Counted from the stretch's first letter, positions 45,462-58,498 are shown. The stretch is DNA of 64,000 bases from Amia ocellicauda (GCF_036373705.1 NC_089855.1:4116501-4180500), one strand, 5' to 3'. The notes: a model not told the origin generated them from the letters alone. Numbers and translations are program-made.

Positions 45462-45736
45462 GTAAGACACCTTACAAAGATACTGTTACCACAGAAGCAA
45501 GAACCTTCATATTGACTGTTCAACAACAAGGTAGGTTCATGTCATTTTAAATATTCTAGAGGTACAGTATCTATATGTATGGGAATTTAGATTCTATAAG
45601 AAGAATACAAATTAATTTGGGTGATGACCTTTTGATGATCAACTCCACTTATTGTATTTGTAATTGTCTGCTAGGGGTTTATTACCTGCCTTAATGCATT
45701 GTCCTTTCATGTCCTAAATATTGTGTGTATAATATA

Positions 45737-46937
45737 CACTCACCTAAAGTATTATTAGGAACACCATACTAATACTGTGTTTGACCCCCTTTCACCTTCA
45801 GAACTGCCTTAATTCTACGTGGCATTGATTCAACAAGGTGCTGAAAGCATTCTTTAGAAATCTTGGCCCATATTGATAGGATAGCATCTTGCAGTTGATG
45901 GAGATTTGTGGGATGCACATCCAGGGCACGAAGCTCCCATTCCACCACATCCCAAAGATGCTCTATTGGGTTGAGATCTGGTGACTGTGGGGGCCAGTTT
46001 AGTACAGTGAACTCATTGTCATGTTCAAGAAACCAATTTGAAATGATTTGACCTTTGTGACATGGTGCATTATCCTGCTGGAAGTAGCCATCAGAGGATG
46101 GGTACATGGTGGTCATAAAGTGATGGACATGGTCAGAAACAATGCTCAGGTAGGCCGTGGCATTTAAACGATGCCCAATAGGCACTAAGGGGCCTAAAGT
46201 GTGCCAAGAAAACATCCCCACACCATTACACCACCACCACCAGCCTGCACAGTGGTAACAAGGCATGATGGATCTATGTTCTCATTCTGTTTACGCCAAA
46301 TTCTGACTCTACCATCTGAATGTCTCAACAGAAATCGAGACTCATCAGACCAGGCAACATTTTTCCAGTCTTCAACTGTCCAATTTTGGTGAGCTTGTGC
46401 AAATTGTAGCCTCTTTTTCCTATTTGTAGTGGAGCTGAGTGGTACCCGGTGGGGTCTTCTGCTGTTGTAGCCCATCCGCCTCAAGGTTGTACGCTTTGCT
46501 GCATACCTCGGTTGTAACGAGTGCTTATTTCAGTCAAAGTTGCTCTTCTATCAGCTTGAATCAGTCGGCCCATTCTCCTCTGACCTCTAGCATCAACAAG
46601 GCATTTTCGCCCACAGGACTGCCGCATACTGGATGTTTTTCCCTTTTCACACCATTCTTTGTAAACCCTAGAAATGGTTGTGCGTGAAAATCCCAGTAAC
46701 TGAGCAGATTGTGAAATACTCAGACCGGCCCGTCTGGCACCAACAACCATGCCACGCTCAAAATTGCTTAAATCACCTTTCTTTCCCATTCAGACATTCA
46801 GTTTGGAGTTCAGGAGATTGTCTTGACCAGGACCACACCCCTAAATGCATTGAAGCAACTGCCATGTGATTGGTTGGTTAGATAATTGCATTAATGAGAA
46901 ATTGAACAGGTGTTCCTAATAATCCTTTAGGTGAGTG
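45737..46937 (-). mobile_element. DD36E Tc1/mariner transposon IC-2 in OR-D intron
   Basis: Terminal repeats are as in IC-1, with one mismatch on the left, and TA lies on both sides. It is antisense to OR-D, directly left of the (TA)n tract, and ends 76 nt before the acceptor at 47013. Confidence 0.93.
45769..46789 (-). pseudogene. DD36E transposase pseudogene (IC-2)
   Basis: Same protein as the intact copy in the OR-C intron, but with a 19-nt deletion after MQQS (near 46484) and a 1-nt deletion in the G run near 46216. Together they split the gene into three frames. The catalytic motifs AWSDESRF, FQQDNAPCH and [11 protein letters not shown] are all still readable. Confidence 0.9.
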
Positions 46938-46971
<34 letters not shown>

Positions 46972-46972
46972 G
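46938..46972. repeat. TA/CA microsatellite in OR-D intron
   Basis: A (TA)n tract followed by (CA)n, orthologous to the tract in OR-B and OR-E introns. Confidence 0.85.
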
Positions 46973-47044
46973 ACATATACATTATATATGTGTATACTTC
47001 TATTTCATTGCAGGATCAGATCTCATCATTTCTGGTGTACAGCC

Positions 47045-47995
47045 ATGGCTGATACAAACTACACGGGATCAATGGTCAGTGAATTCATTATTGTTGGTTT
47101 CCCTGGACTGCAGGACAGAGAGAGCAAGACCATCCTGTTTGCTGTGTTCCTGACAGTCTACCTCCTCATTTTACTGGGGAATCTTCTCCTTATTTGCATA
47201 CTGGCAGCAGACACAAGCTTGCACACCCCCATGTACCTGACAATATGTAGTTTAGCAATTATTGACATCAGCCTTTCTACATGCACTGTACCCACTATGC
47301 TAGCTGTCTTCAGTTCTACTACTCACACTGTCTCCTTCTCAGCATGCTTCACCCAGACCTATTTATTTCTGTCTCTCTTGACTACAGAAAGCTTTAATTT
47401 ACTGCTCATGGCTTATGACAGGTATGTGGCCATCTGTCACCCACTCCACTACCCAGCCAGGATGACTATTATGTTCACTTTGCAACTCGTAGTTGTTTGT
47501 TGGCTGGGAGGGTTTCTTTGCCCAATCCTTTCTTTAATTCTGGCACTCACAAAGCGGTTCTGTGGACCCAATAGAGTTCTGCAATGCTTCTGTGATTATG
47601 CTGGAGTGCTCCGCCTGGCCTGTGGAGATGTTCTCTCAACCAGCTATGTTAGTTTATCTGTTGCACTGAGTGTTCTTCTCATCCCTCTGTTTCTCATCCT
47701 GTTGTCCTATGTGAAGATCCTTCTGTCATTATTGCGTATGTCTAGCTCAGGGGGAAGAGCTAAGGCCATCTCTACCTGCAGCTCACACCTGCTGGTCATC
47801 TCTGTGTTCTTCCTCACGACAGCAGGGGTCTTCATCTCCTACAGGATTCCTGGGACCTCAGTGGACATGCGTGTTATGGGGTCTGTGACTCAGAATGTCT
47901 TTCCTGCCCTCATGAATCCAATTATCTATTGCCTGAGGACTAAAGAGATCAGGGACAGCTTGGTGAAAACCCTGAGAAAGTATCTTCCCAGGTAA
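47045..47995 (+). CDS. odorant receptor OR-D (316 aa, altered C-terminus)
   Basis: This is an OR of the same subfamily with every family motif: N5-Y-T, SLHTPMY, MAYDRYVAICHPLHYP, the loop-2 cysteines, KAISTCSSH and NPIIYCLRTKEIR. A 5-nt deletion after KTLRK shifts the last codons, so it ends KYLPR instead of the usual SS(I/V)FPG(S/R)K, four residues short. The change lies in the cytoplasmic tail, outside the transmembrane core, and the gene is probably functional. The start at 47045 matches MADTNYTGS. The acceptor AG is at 47012-47013; the intron from 45247 is about 1.77 kb, two thirds of it transposon. Confidence 0.93.
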   Translation: MADTNYTGSMVSEFIIVGFPGLQDRESKTILFAVFLTVYLLILLGNLLLICILAADTSLHTPMYLTICSLAIIDISLSTCTVPTMLAVFSSTTHTVSFSACFTQTYLFLSLLTTESFNLLLMAYDRYVAICHPLHYPARMTIMFTLQLVVVCWLGGFLCPILSLILALTKRFCGPNRVLQCFCDYAGVLRLACGDVLSTSYVSLSVALSVLLIPLFLILLSYVKILLSLLRMSSSGGRAKAISTCSSHLLVISVFFLTTAGVFISYRIPGTSVDMRVMGSVTQNVFPALMNPIIYCLRTKEIRDSLVKTLRKYLPR

Positions 47996-50640
47996 GAAGT
48001 GAAAGGTTTTAGCCCCCTGAGAACTGATGTGTTCCACAGAAGATGAAGCTTTACTTTTCCACTGATTTCCAACCTTCTAAACCAGGAGTCCCGGACTGGA
48101 TTACTTGCGATATACATGGGATATACTTTAAATATATATTTTAGTGTAATCCTTATTGAAAATACAGAGCAAAAATCAACGTGTAAAATGTAAATTGTTT
48201 TACTAGCTTGGCAGAAACACTAAAAAGAATAACTGTCTTCCCAAACAGCATATGAGACCGTTCAGTTCTCTGTCACCATCACGTTCACATTCACAACACG
48301 CTGCAGAATTGTGACCATGTAGCCTAATCCAAAGAGGTACTTTAATCCCCAATAAGCCTCAGTGCTATGTTTAAAGGTACTGAGTAATTTAAACCTGGCC
48401 TCATACAGAACCAATAAATATATTAAATGAATTAAAATGATTCCTTTAATAAAACAAAATGTTTCTCCCGGTAAAGCATAATACAGGTTTAATACTGACC
48501 TGTACAATAATTAATTTGGGTCACAGAACTACTGCAATAGAATGGAAAAGCATATACAAATAAATGTTTTCATTTGAAGATGTACTTTGCATTGCAAGTA
48601 GCATTTTACACATCTACAGCTTTTTCCTTGATTAAGATATATTTAATCACCCCCCCACCACCCATTCAAAATGAGACTAAATTAAATGAGAAATATTGCA
48701 ATGAGATCATTACTGCTATTGCAATAATTTCTGGACTTTATTTTTAAATACTTAACTAACAAAACAACTTAAAATAAATACAGAAATAAGTATTAACAAA
48801 CACTAGGCAACATAAAATACCTGTCAACTCTCATACACCTTGTGCTTCCTGATATTGTCACAACCTTTTATGTTAATTAGTATTTCAAATTAAGTATAAA
48901 AGGTTGTGATATATATATATATATATCGTGTGTATAAGAACTGAATATTTTGCAAAAGGGTCAATGCCGTGATGCATACATTTTGGTGTCCCAAGCATAT
49001 TACACTCCTATCTTTATTCACTGATCGGCCTATAAAACCTTAGATCGAACAGTTGGGCATAATTGTGTGAGTATTTGCATAAATGTATATAAATATTGCA
49101 AAGATTCTTAATTAATTTTTAACACAAAAAAAAACTTTTGTCCCAATATTTCTTCCAATGTCATTCCGGACAACAGACATTCATGAGCATTTTTACATCA
49201 GATTGCATTTTGCTAGCCATGTGACAGGACATTACATCATTCAGAAGATTATGAAGGACCACAGGCTGTGCAGAAAGTTTAGTAAGTCTATCCTAAAATG
49301 TTTATAATTTGACCTTTTCGATCACTGATGCACTAGAGTACAAAATTCTGTGTCATACTGGACAACACTTAAAAAGCATTTATAATATTGTTTTAAAATC
49401 AAAAAGTATATTTAATGTGAAAAATGACATTGAATAGTTGTAGGTCAAAGTATTACATTTACATAAGTAGTCAAGTAATTACCTGATTCATAAGTTAAAA
49501 CTTTTTTTGTCATACCGGAAAACGAATACTTTCTGATATCCAACAATGTCACTCATTATCCGGAGTGACTTGCTTATAATTTTATTGATTTTAGGAGGAT
49601 TTTTTATTTCTAATAACATTGCCATGTTGTATTAACACCACAGTAACATATGTATAACATTATTTCTATAGTTTTAATGCAAATTAGTCTGTGGATGACT
49701 TAAATAAGAAACGAGGTGGCAACATGCTCATTATTGTTTTGTTTTAATTTATGTTCATGCCAAGAAGCCATTTGCCAGTTTTAAGAGAATATATAAATCC
49801 AATATCATAATTCCTATAAATTTAAAATGTTGTGATATCTAAATGTTCAATATACTTTTCAATCTGTTGAAATGTTAATTAATTGAATTGAATTTACTTC
49901 ATGTCGTAAATGAGTTACAACATTGTTGTTACAGTTTACTTTTTTTGATTGGCATATGTTTACATGTTTCCTGTATAACATAAAACATAGTTAATGAGCT
50001 GAAAGTGGTTAAGTTAATGTTTTTTAAATCTTAAAATGTTTTACTGCTACTGTTTTATCATATAGCCTATGCCTTGAGTGGAAGTGTATTGCATCATAGT
50101 GACTCTCACTCTCTGCTAAATACAGAATGAGTGTTTAAGTACATTTTTGTTGATGAGACAATCTTTAGATATCATCTAAAATCTGAAATCTCCAGTAGGT
50201 CATTCTGAGTAACAATATCAGTCAGGTAGAACAACACAGGTTATTCATGTAAAAATACACATCAGTGTCCTTGAGTTAAGGATATAACAATAATCATATA
50301 ATTTTTAACTAGATAGCATTTTCAGACATTTCCAGGCATTTTTCACTATTCAGTGTTATGTTTGGGGTGACTAACTTCAAAAAATGTGCCAGTGTCAATA
50401 GAAAAGCCCAAATTCATGAGATCTTTTTTCTTAATTTATTCCTGGGCTGAATATGTTTTTTGAAATCAAACTATGAATACTTATGACCCACTTTATGCTG
50501 ACAAAAATCAACAACAAAATCAAAAATCAAAAAGTCAAATAATTTGCAAATCTATCATTGTTATACAGTATGACATTTTTGATACTAGAAATCATATGAC
50601 TATATGACATATAAATGATTATTTTTAGAAATAAAACTTT
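47996..50640. other. B-type OR-D 3' flank
   Basis: It is shared with the OR-B and OR-E flanks. TATAAAA at 49031-49037 and GTAAGT at 49282 are conserved with those copies. A short (TA)n lies at 48908-48926. No firm gene is seen. Confidence 0.6.
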
Positions 50641-50653
50641 TTGAAATATATAT

Positions 50654-50915
50654 GTAACGGCAGGGGATGTCATGAGTGGAGGACCCAGGTGTGGGGCTAC
50701 TGCAGGACTGGGATGGGGTTCAATGATAACAGGTCAGGGTAATGGAAGAGGGATAAGAAGCAGGCTGTCAGGCTTAAAAGGAAAATCCAAGAGACATTGT
50801 CAAAAGGCAGGCAAAAGGTCAGTCGATCAGCAAACAGGGTTCAAGGGACAATCCAGGAGTCGTTATCACAGGCAGAAGCAAGGTCAGGAACACAGAGTAT
50901 TTTACACACAAAAGG
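50654..50915 (-). mobile_element. gypsy-like LTR/leader fragment
   Basis: The motif GGACCCAGGTGTGGGGC and the following CAGG-rich text resemble the leader seen beside the gag remnants at 2.9 and 22.1 kb. No gag or pol is readable here. Orientation is inferred from those copies. Confidence 0.4.
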
Positions 50916-50921
50916 GTAGGG

Positions 50922-51830
50922 CTCCTGAGGCGCCTGAACTGCCACCTCAAGGTGCTGCGCTTCAAGATGCTCAACCTGCGCACCATGTCCCAGGCCATCA
51001 AGCCCGGCAACTGGTTCACCACAGTGGATCTGAAAGATCTTGCTTGGGACAGCCAAAGCTGGTGACGCGCCGCCACAATGGCTGCCAAGGATCGCCCTGT
51101 CGCCCTAGCCCCCTGGCGCATAACCGTGACCAGCTGATCCGCTGCCGCCACTATCTCCGAGATAGGGGCCGGGGTGGGTGATGTGCCATGTTGCTCCAAG
51201 GGCTCTGCCAGCTGAGCCAAGTACAAGGCCAGCAGGCTTTCCATATTTTGGAGGCGAGCCGCTTGGGCTCCAGCCTCATACGCCCTCCGGAGCAGCGTCT
51301 CCATGATGCGACACTGCCTGTGGGCACAGGCCAGGTCGCGTGGCTCCGTGGACAGCGGAGGTAGGCAGACAAGCGTGGCTATGGTGGAATTTCCACCAAG
51401 CCCGCTTCTGCCGCACCCTAGGTCCTGGCATAAGCCTCCCCTCTCCTGGCTATGGCGGGGGCTGTTGCCGGATGGTCCCAGGTAGCCCTCAGCTCTTCGA
51501 GGAGGTAAGGCAGCAGCGGGAGGGCCCGTGTGGGCCGCTGTGTACGCTGACCCCTTTCGAACCTGGAGCGCGTCGGGGCAGGATCAGAGGGCCAGGGGAG
51601 CTGAAGAGACTCCACAGCCCTCTGGATGACTGCCCAGAACTCCCTGTCCTGTCCCGTGGGAGCAGGAGGGGCGTCCACGCTCAACGGAGGAGGAGGGGTG
51701 GGAGGCAGGCACGCACGGACCGGGAGGGCTAGCAGTGCTCGTTCTCGGCAAACCAAGAGAGGGAGATCTCCTACAGCCGCAGCTGTGGGTTGTAGTGCGG
51801 GCGTAAGCCGGCGGAGGAGCACCTCTTACG
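50922..51830 (-). mobile_element. rearranged DIRS-type retrotransposon fragment
   Basis: A GC-rich island. On the + strand 50922-51041 codes a DIRS-style reverse-transcriptase block: LNCHLKVLRFKMLNLRTM, then GNWFTTVDLKD. At about 51042 it joins head to head with minus-strand gag (ORF1) sequence reading GRSLAAIVAARHQLWLSQAR. Further minus-strand gag pieces lie at 51418-51822 (FWAVIQRAVESLQLPWP, ALPLLPYLLEELRATWDHPA). This motif set is typical of vertebrate DIRS ORF1. Frameshifts break the ORF and no tyrosine recombinase is present. It is a dead, internally inverted remnant. Confidence 0.7.
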
Positions 51831-52399
51831 ATATGCTGTGGCTCCAGCCGGGCAGCCGGGCCGCAGATTTTACTGCCACTGTTAGCGCTCCTGCTGTGGA
51901 GGAAAAAGCCCTGTGGACAAAAAACCAACACAGCAAGCAGTCGGAATATATATAGCACTATATAAACATGACTATTATTTTTAAAAGGCTCTTCTTGTGA
52001 ACGAAACTGAAACCGAAAGCGCAGCCGGACCTCCGGTGCAGAATCAGGATTAGCTATCAATAATAACTAAACACACACAAGACAGAGACGATGTGTAGCG
52101 AAAACGGTGGTGAACAACACTATGAAGTGAGCCAGCCAGCTGAAATACGCAGTTTGAATGTTTATTACAAACACAGACACAGAGAGCTTACGTTCCTGAG
52201 TCCAGCGAAGAGGCAAAAGAGGATGAACCTGCGCTGACGTCAAGTTTTATAGAACAGGAAGTGGGAAAGGCCCTGTTCTGAGTGACAAGCGCAGGGGACA
52301 ATGGCAGCTTTGATAGAGTGACGTTTCGATCGGGTTCCCGTGAAAGTGTGCAGAAACCCCTCCCCCTTGGGCAGTGCTTCCGACTTGAAAGATAAGACG
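51831..52399. other. no gene seen
   Basis: GC-moderate sequence, probably still part of a retroelement flank up to about 51920, then unremarkable. Confidence 0.35.
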
Positions 52400-53417
52400 C
52401 CAACACTGAATTTGTGGGAAAACTGTTCCAGTAAGTTATGGATCCCAGAGTGTTGTATTCATATTTATATACACATGTATGAGTTCTGCTTAAGAAACTG
52501 TCTGTGACTGACATACTGTATATTTCATGATATATACACGGGACACGGGACACACGGGACAGATTTAAACCCAGCGCATTGTATTTAATAATGCATGATA
52601 CAGGGAGAAGTAACACGGTTATTTACGATGTGCTGGTAAACAAAATAAACAAAATTATGTCATTTGTTTTATATATTGTTTCAATGTGTCCTGGTTTCTA
52701 CTTTTGAATATCTGGTATAACTTATACTATAAGACTGTGTTAGATATCGTAAAAACGTTTCAGTCCAAAGTTTATTGCACTTTAATGTTAGCGTTATTTC
52801 AGCCTCCAGTTTAAAACACTAAATCCCAGAGTGCCGAGTGTCCCAGACTGTGGTTTGATCTTTCGTGTCTCACAGTCACTTCCTAGGGCAGCTGGACCTC
52901 TCAACAATGAGTGGAAACGCTGCCGGCACAGTGTAGGTGCGCAGTTACAGCCCGGCCACACAGAGGTGCACCTGAACATGGCCAGTGGAAACAGGGTATT
53001 ACTGCACAGTCTCTGTTACCCACTGAGGTGTAACAAGTAGTCGGAAGTCATACTTGAGTAAAAGTAAAAATATTCTATCAAAAACTTACTCCAGTAAGAG
53101 TAAAAAGTCTCCCATTTAAACAGTACTTGTGTAAAAGTAAAAAAGTAGCTACTTTCAAGAGTACTCAAGTACCAAAAGTAAAAGTAAATTGTGATTTTAG
53201 TAATAAAGTGAATGTGCATGTGTTTGTGTGTGAGCCTTATGAAGAGGCACGCCAGATATTAATTTGATGTTTTAATCCAATATTTAATTTTAATTTATCA
53301 AGGTATTTTATTTTTATGGTTCCTCAGTTAAATGTTATTTAGGCACATATCTGGTAACGACTTTCATTTGTATTCAATATTAACCAAGTGTAACATTGGG
53401 GGATTTATATAATATCC
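52400..53417. repeat. duplicate of 29240-30330
   Basis: It matches the right part of the Harbinger relic (ending GGCCAGTGGAAACAGGG near 52994) plus the left end of the TACTTTTACT repeat. It carries extra sequence near 52888-52925 (TAGGGCAGCTGGACC) that is missing at 29.8 kb and matches the inverted end at about 55310-55345. Confidence 0.75.
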
Positions 53418-53947
53418 TGTGTGAACCACCAACAAAATGTATATTTTATATTATTGTAGAGATCCTGGCGGGTGTCTATGTGTATGTGCCAGTAGGGCAG
53501 CCCAAAGGTAGGGGGAGGATGTAAAAGTGTGTATGCAGGGTGGGTGGGTGAGTCAGTTCGGGGACTCTGTCTATCTGTGTGTGTGCGTGAGTGTGAATGT
53601 GTGTTACATGTGGGGTGTTAGTGTGTTGAGATAGGGAGGGATGTTGTAGATAATTGTGTCTGTGTGGCTCGCCCGTCTCAGGGTAGTACAGCCAGAGAGT
53701 GGTGATTGGGCGGGAGAGAGTCACCAGACAGGGGGTGTATATAAGGGCAGGGTGACGTGCCAGGAGTTTGAGTTGAGTGGGAGTTAATTTGGATGAAACA
53801 TCTGTGAGTTTTGGAAAGCATCTGGAGGAAAAGGGGGAAAAGGGAGGTACCTCTGCAGCCGATGAATAAACTGCAATTGTAGTTCTGAAAAACTCTGCCT
53901 CAAGTGTTTTATTTAACAGCGACCGGTGAAAAGGCAAGGTCGCTACA
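53418..53947 (+). mobile_element. solo LTR-like element (LTR2)
   Basis: It starts TGTGTGAACCACC and ends AAGGTCGCTACA, with a TATATAAGG promoter at 53738-53745 and AATAAA at 53865-53870. It interrupts sequence that is continuous at about 30338 in the duplicate. A clean target duplication is not visible. A minus-strand frame within it (53476-53937) has no domain. Confidence 0.55.
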
Positions 53948-54134
53948 TTATATTCATTTCTGATACAAGACGAGCGCTTTAGAAGGATGCAATTCTTACT
54001 AATTTTATGAAACTGTTAAGGTCGGAGACTTGAGCCACATTAGGGAGAGTGTAGCTAATCTCTTTCCAGGCCCGGCGGCAGGATTAACTCACAAGGGGGC
54101 ATCAGAAATTACTGAGGGGGCACAAATATTTTCG

Positions 54135-54622
54135 GTTGATGATAACACAGGATGTACAATAATCAATTACAATTACACACAATGTTTTTACATAGCTCTC
54201 AAGTTTTCAAAACGACAATGCATGAGATTTGTCACATACACAGATTGCTACAGGCAAAAGCAGGAGCCAGAGGGCAGGTGTTTTCCTGTTATGGCATACA
54301 AACTGCCCAATCTCACAGTTTTCTTTAACAATGGACAAGAGGTAATCAATCACTATAATGTAGCATCTTCAGCCTTGAGAGAAGAACAGGAAACCCCAAA
54401 CAAACACTAAGCAAACTGGTATCTGTGGGCTATTTATCTGTTTGGGTGTTCCTCTTATCATAATGACTAGAAGTCAAAGTGGAGAGAACAATGTCCAGAG
54501 CATATCCTCTGGACACCTGCCTGTTGCTAGCTTGACAAATCTAATTTGCTCAGTCTGCAAATTATTATTTCTAATATAAAACATAATACAGTTTATATAA
54601 AACATTAATAACTGCCCTTCAC
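54135..54622. repeat. composite of two repeat fragments joined at GCAGGTG
   Basis: 54135-54280 matches 30805-30955. From 54274 onward the sequence matches the LTR at 7670-7990 (minus orientation). The two parents share GCAGGTG exactly at the joint. Confidence 0.75.
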
Positions 54623-55385
54623 CAGTGTATCTGTTGTGATCATTCTTTGCCATGATAATTTGCAAAAATAAAATTCTGTCCATGTAAGCTGATATGTATA
54701 TTATTATTATTATGGACAGTAGTTGTAATAGTAGCAGTTGCAGTAGTATTTTATTTATTGATTTCTTTGATTGATTTTATATATGGAGTCTCAGAGCACA
54801 GCACTCAGGGAGACGGGAGAGAGTGATGTCACTGATGTCACTAGGCCTGGACTGAACCCCCACAATGATGACTGAGGCCTGGCCCCTTTAACTGGACTCG
54901 GCATCGGCAGCAGCCTCAGTTCTAACACTTTCACCACCTCATACCCCTGATCACTTACTGCACACTCTCTGATACCCATGACAATAAAACACAGATACAG
55001 GATGGCTTCATGGGTATGTTTATCTGTTATTTCAACAGTCACATATACACAGTTTTGCTACAGAGAACACAGCATGTACTGTATTGGAATGTTGTACTGT
55101 TCAAAATAAACCATTAAAACAATAGGTTGCAAATGCAGTCCCAGTTATCTAAAAAAGAGAATAGTACTCAAAGGGGGATGGGACATCGCTTGTTTCCATG
55201 GGGAACTCATGAACAAGTTTTCTAATAACCCGTTTCCACTGGCCATGTTGAGGTTCACCTCCACATGGCCGTGCTGTAACTGTACACCTAAACTATGCTC
55301 CGCAGCATTTCCACTCATGATCGTGTGGTACTGCTGCCCTAGGAAGTGAAAGGTCAAAATGCATTCTGGGACGCTCAGAATTCTG
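54623..55385. repeat. duplicate of 37240-38050
   Basis: High similarity including the minus-strand frame start MTVEITDKHTHEAILYLCF. It ends in Harbinger-end sequence (TTTCCACTGGCCATGTTG) that runs about 100 nt further than the 38.0 kb copy. Confidence 0.75.
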
Positions 55386-56389
55386 TGATTGTATATGTTT
55401 TAATTAACAGCCTTATCGATTCTAAGCCGACTATCAGTTCCAAGAAATTAAAGCAATGTCCAGGGATGTGCAAGAAAAAGAAGAGGACGACCTGTACTTA
55501 CATCGTAGAAAAGCTTGCATGGTAAGTTTGTTTGTATTGTGCTCGTGATTACAACAAATACAAAAAAAGCAAATGTAGCTGCATATGATCAGTTGTTATG
55601 TTTTAGCAAATGTTTGCCCTTCCAAAACATTTATACATACCTTAACATACATTGTTAGCATGCACACAGAATTAAGAAATAAATCTTAGTTTCAATAGTG
55701 AAATCCTTACAATTTTCGTGTAATTAATAATTTGATCAAGAAAAGTATCAATTTTGTAGATGCCATTTGCTGTGAAGTCATCACAAATAAGCTTATTATT
55801 ACTAAATGGCTCAGAATTATTGTCTGCCTTACTTATTCATTATGAACAGAATTTAGACTGATATTATAACATTAATTGGAAACGAGGGTGCACACAGCCA
55901 TAGTGGCTTACAGTATGTTAACACCATTTACACAAATAGGTCAAAGGGTCAAAAAGTGTCCTGTTCACATATTCATAAAACATCTCCATTAATCCTAGGA
56001 ATCACACTAAATGTTAGTTTAGGAGTAAAAGTAGATTTTTTTAAATGATGAAAAACTCTGTTTCCAAGAGAACTATACCATTTATTTGATCTGGAAGTAC
56101 AATAACATATAATTTATTATGTCCCCTAAGTAGTTTAGTAGTGAAGTATTACAATTGCTGCATTTAAAAATATTTTGTATGAAGTTATTGTACACTCAGA
56201 GCAGCGTGGGCATTTAAATCAGGGCATTACATTTTTCTTCCCAGTTATTTGCACAAGTCTTTTTTTTTGTAGATTCATACTTCTGTTTATGATATAAGTC
56301 CTGTTCATTTATATTATTTATTTTGAATCATATTAATTAGTGTAAATCAAGTGTGTGGATTACACTCATTGGGCATTTGTGTACATGGT
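55386..56389. other. mostly featureless; one candidate exon
   Basis: TTTAATTAACAG (acceptor-like, ends about 55411) and ATG|GTAAGT (55521/55522) bound about 110 nt. That segment contains a frame reading MSRDVQEKEEDDLYLHRRKA. It may be an exon of the adjacent Harbinger-type repeat. Nothing else is recognised. Confidence 0.25.
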
Positions 56390-58440
56390 GACTCACTGAT
56401 ATGATTCCAGAATTGTTTTCTAATGTTTCCTTGCTAATCCCATTGTAAAAACAACAGCAGCCGCCTTTATTACTTGTAAATGCAACATGAAAATCTATAA
56501 ATAATAGTAATACAGTGCATGGTACAGTCACGTGTTTATTTTATGTTTACATCTACATGGGTTTTTTGGAGAAAAAATAAAGCAGTTCTACTAATCTACA
56601 AATGGTGAAATACAGCATTGTGTCTGTTCTAGTAGAGCCAGCGGATCTCCTATGACTGAGCCTGTGTAAGAGGCGGGTTCGTCAGGTGAGCAGCAGCACT
56701 GCCCCCAGGTGCACAGCTCTGTGAGCCTCTCAGCGCCCACAGCTTTATTTACACATCTACACATTCTACAGCTAGCAATTATATTTGAAAATAAGTAAAG
56801 TCCCCAAAGTTTGTTATTACCAGAATTTCATTATTCATACTTCATTTTCATCAATGATCTAAAAAGGGAACTGTTGAGTAAACATATTATTTAGTCATTT
56901 ATTTTTTAATGTATCTATTTGTTATGTATGATATTTATGTTCATACTGTTAGTTATTTATTTAAATTTAATTATTGCAAATTTACACTGAGTGCTATATA
57001 TTTTATACAATATATGGATTCATCGGAAATCGGCCTCCCACCCCCTTCCCTAATTATCGATATCGGTATCGACGTTGCGCAATCGGTCGACCTCTCCTAC
57101 ATAGAATTAAAATCCTAGATTTCCTAGATTATGAATTTCTAATTCATAATTACAATCATAAAATATACATAAAACATATTTAAATATAACACTATTTTCC
57201 TTCCATTGTACATAGGAAATTGTCCACACTGGGTTATATTCATCAACGGTTTTACCCCGATTTCCAACTATTGAATAACATACAAAGTAAAGTTATTACG
57301 TATATGTCACCGGCTCATACTGGTTATTATGAATATGCTTTGTGGATAATTGTAATTAATTTGCTGCTTATTTTGTCCTTTTATTTGTGTTAGAAAAATA
57401 GTCAGTTATAGCGAATTGATGTCCAACTCTTGATAAATATAGGCTAACATTGATTATGAATGCAGCTTGTTTTTGGTATATTTGCCACGCAGTAGTGGGG
57501 AAATCAATAAACTGAACGATCTTGGGTGCTGTTAATGCCATTATGGTTTGATGAAAAGTCTCCTTATTGAAGGCTGTGATGGTCACAAATCATCACTGTT
57601 ACATGGTTTTATTTATCTCTGCTGACAATGCTGCATTTCTGACAGTGGCGGTAGAAACTGCATTTCTGAATACATAAGGAATAAACAAACTACTAGTGTA
57701 GAGGACCTTGTGAGGTCTTGTAAATATTGGTCGAGTTAGGAGGACTTTTAATTCTAAAAAATCTTATCAATAGCTTTTACTTCTAAGAGTAAAAGAAGAC
57801 CAAATTTAAGTCACAGAGATATTTCATGCACTTGAATGCAATTTCTCACTATCAGACACTTTATGAATACAAAAACAAAGAAGGACTTAAGGTTCAAGCT
57901 ATTTTATATGGCAGCGTTGTGTGCAGAGCAACAATAACAGAGTCGTGATCCGTAGTTAAAAAAACATCTTTACTTGAGAAGGATTAAAAACATTGTCACA
58001 GAAAAATAATACATATGCAGCAGAGCGTCATTAAAAACAGGGGAAACAATCAGGTACCACCAAACACAAAGTGCTGTGAATAATATTATAAACAAATCCA
58101 AGAATAGCATATAGTGTAAAAATCCATAAGTACAAAAGTGAAAACAACCAAAAATAAAGTGTAGAGGTATATCGACAATCCACCCGTTAAAAACAAAATG
58201 GTAATCCAATTTGATATCCTCAACCAAGACTGCTCTCCCCTCATCTAGCCACAATCTCACCTTTATACTCCTCCCCTTAACCTCTGACCGCAAAAATGTA
58301 TACATTTACAATAGAAAAAAACTTACAAAGAAAACCAACTACATTATTAAAAATCACAATCCATAACCTAAAACTGATCATTAAAAAGGGTTACATTCAT
58401 AACACCTCTCCTGCGTGGTCTAAACCATCAAAGGGCCCTG
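56390..58440. repeat. upstream flank of OR-E, duplicate of 43006-45060
   Basis: Near-identical to the OR-D flank with an offset of about 13.38 kb. It includes the candidate LTR (57918-58404). No gene is recognised. Confidence 0.9.
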
Positions 58441-58498
58441 TTCACCATGTCAGTGTTTTTCTTTAGAAATGTCCTCAGTGACGACCTAATGAGTTGAA

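Noticed and set aside
53476..53937. 153-codon minus-strand frame
   Set aside because: It lies inside an LTR-like element, is rich in Thr/His/Pro from a GT-rich tract, and has no recognisable domain.
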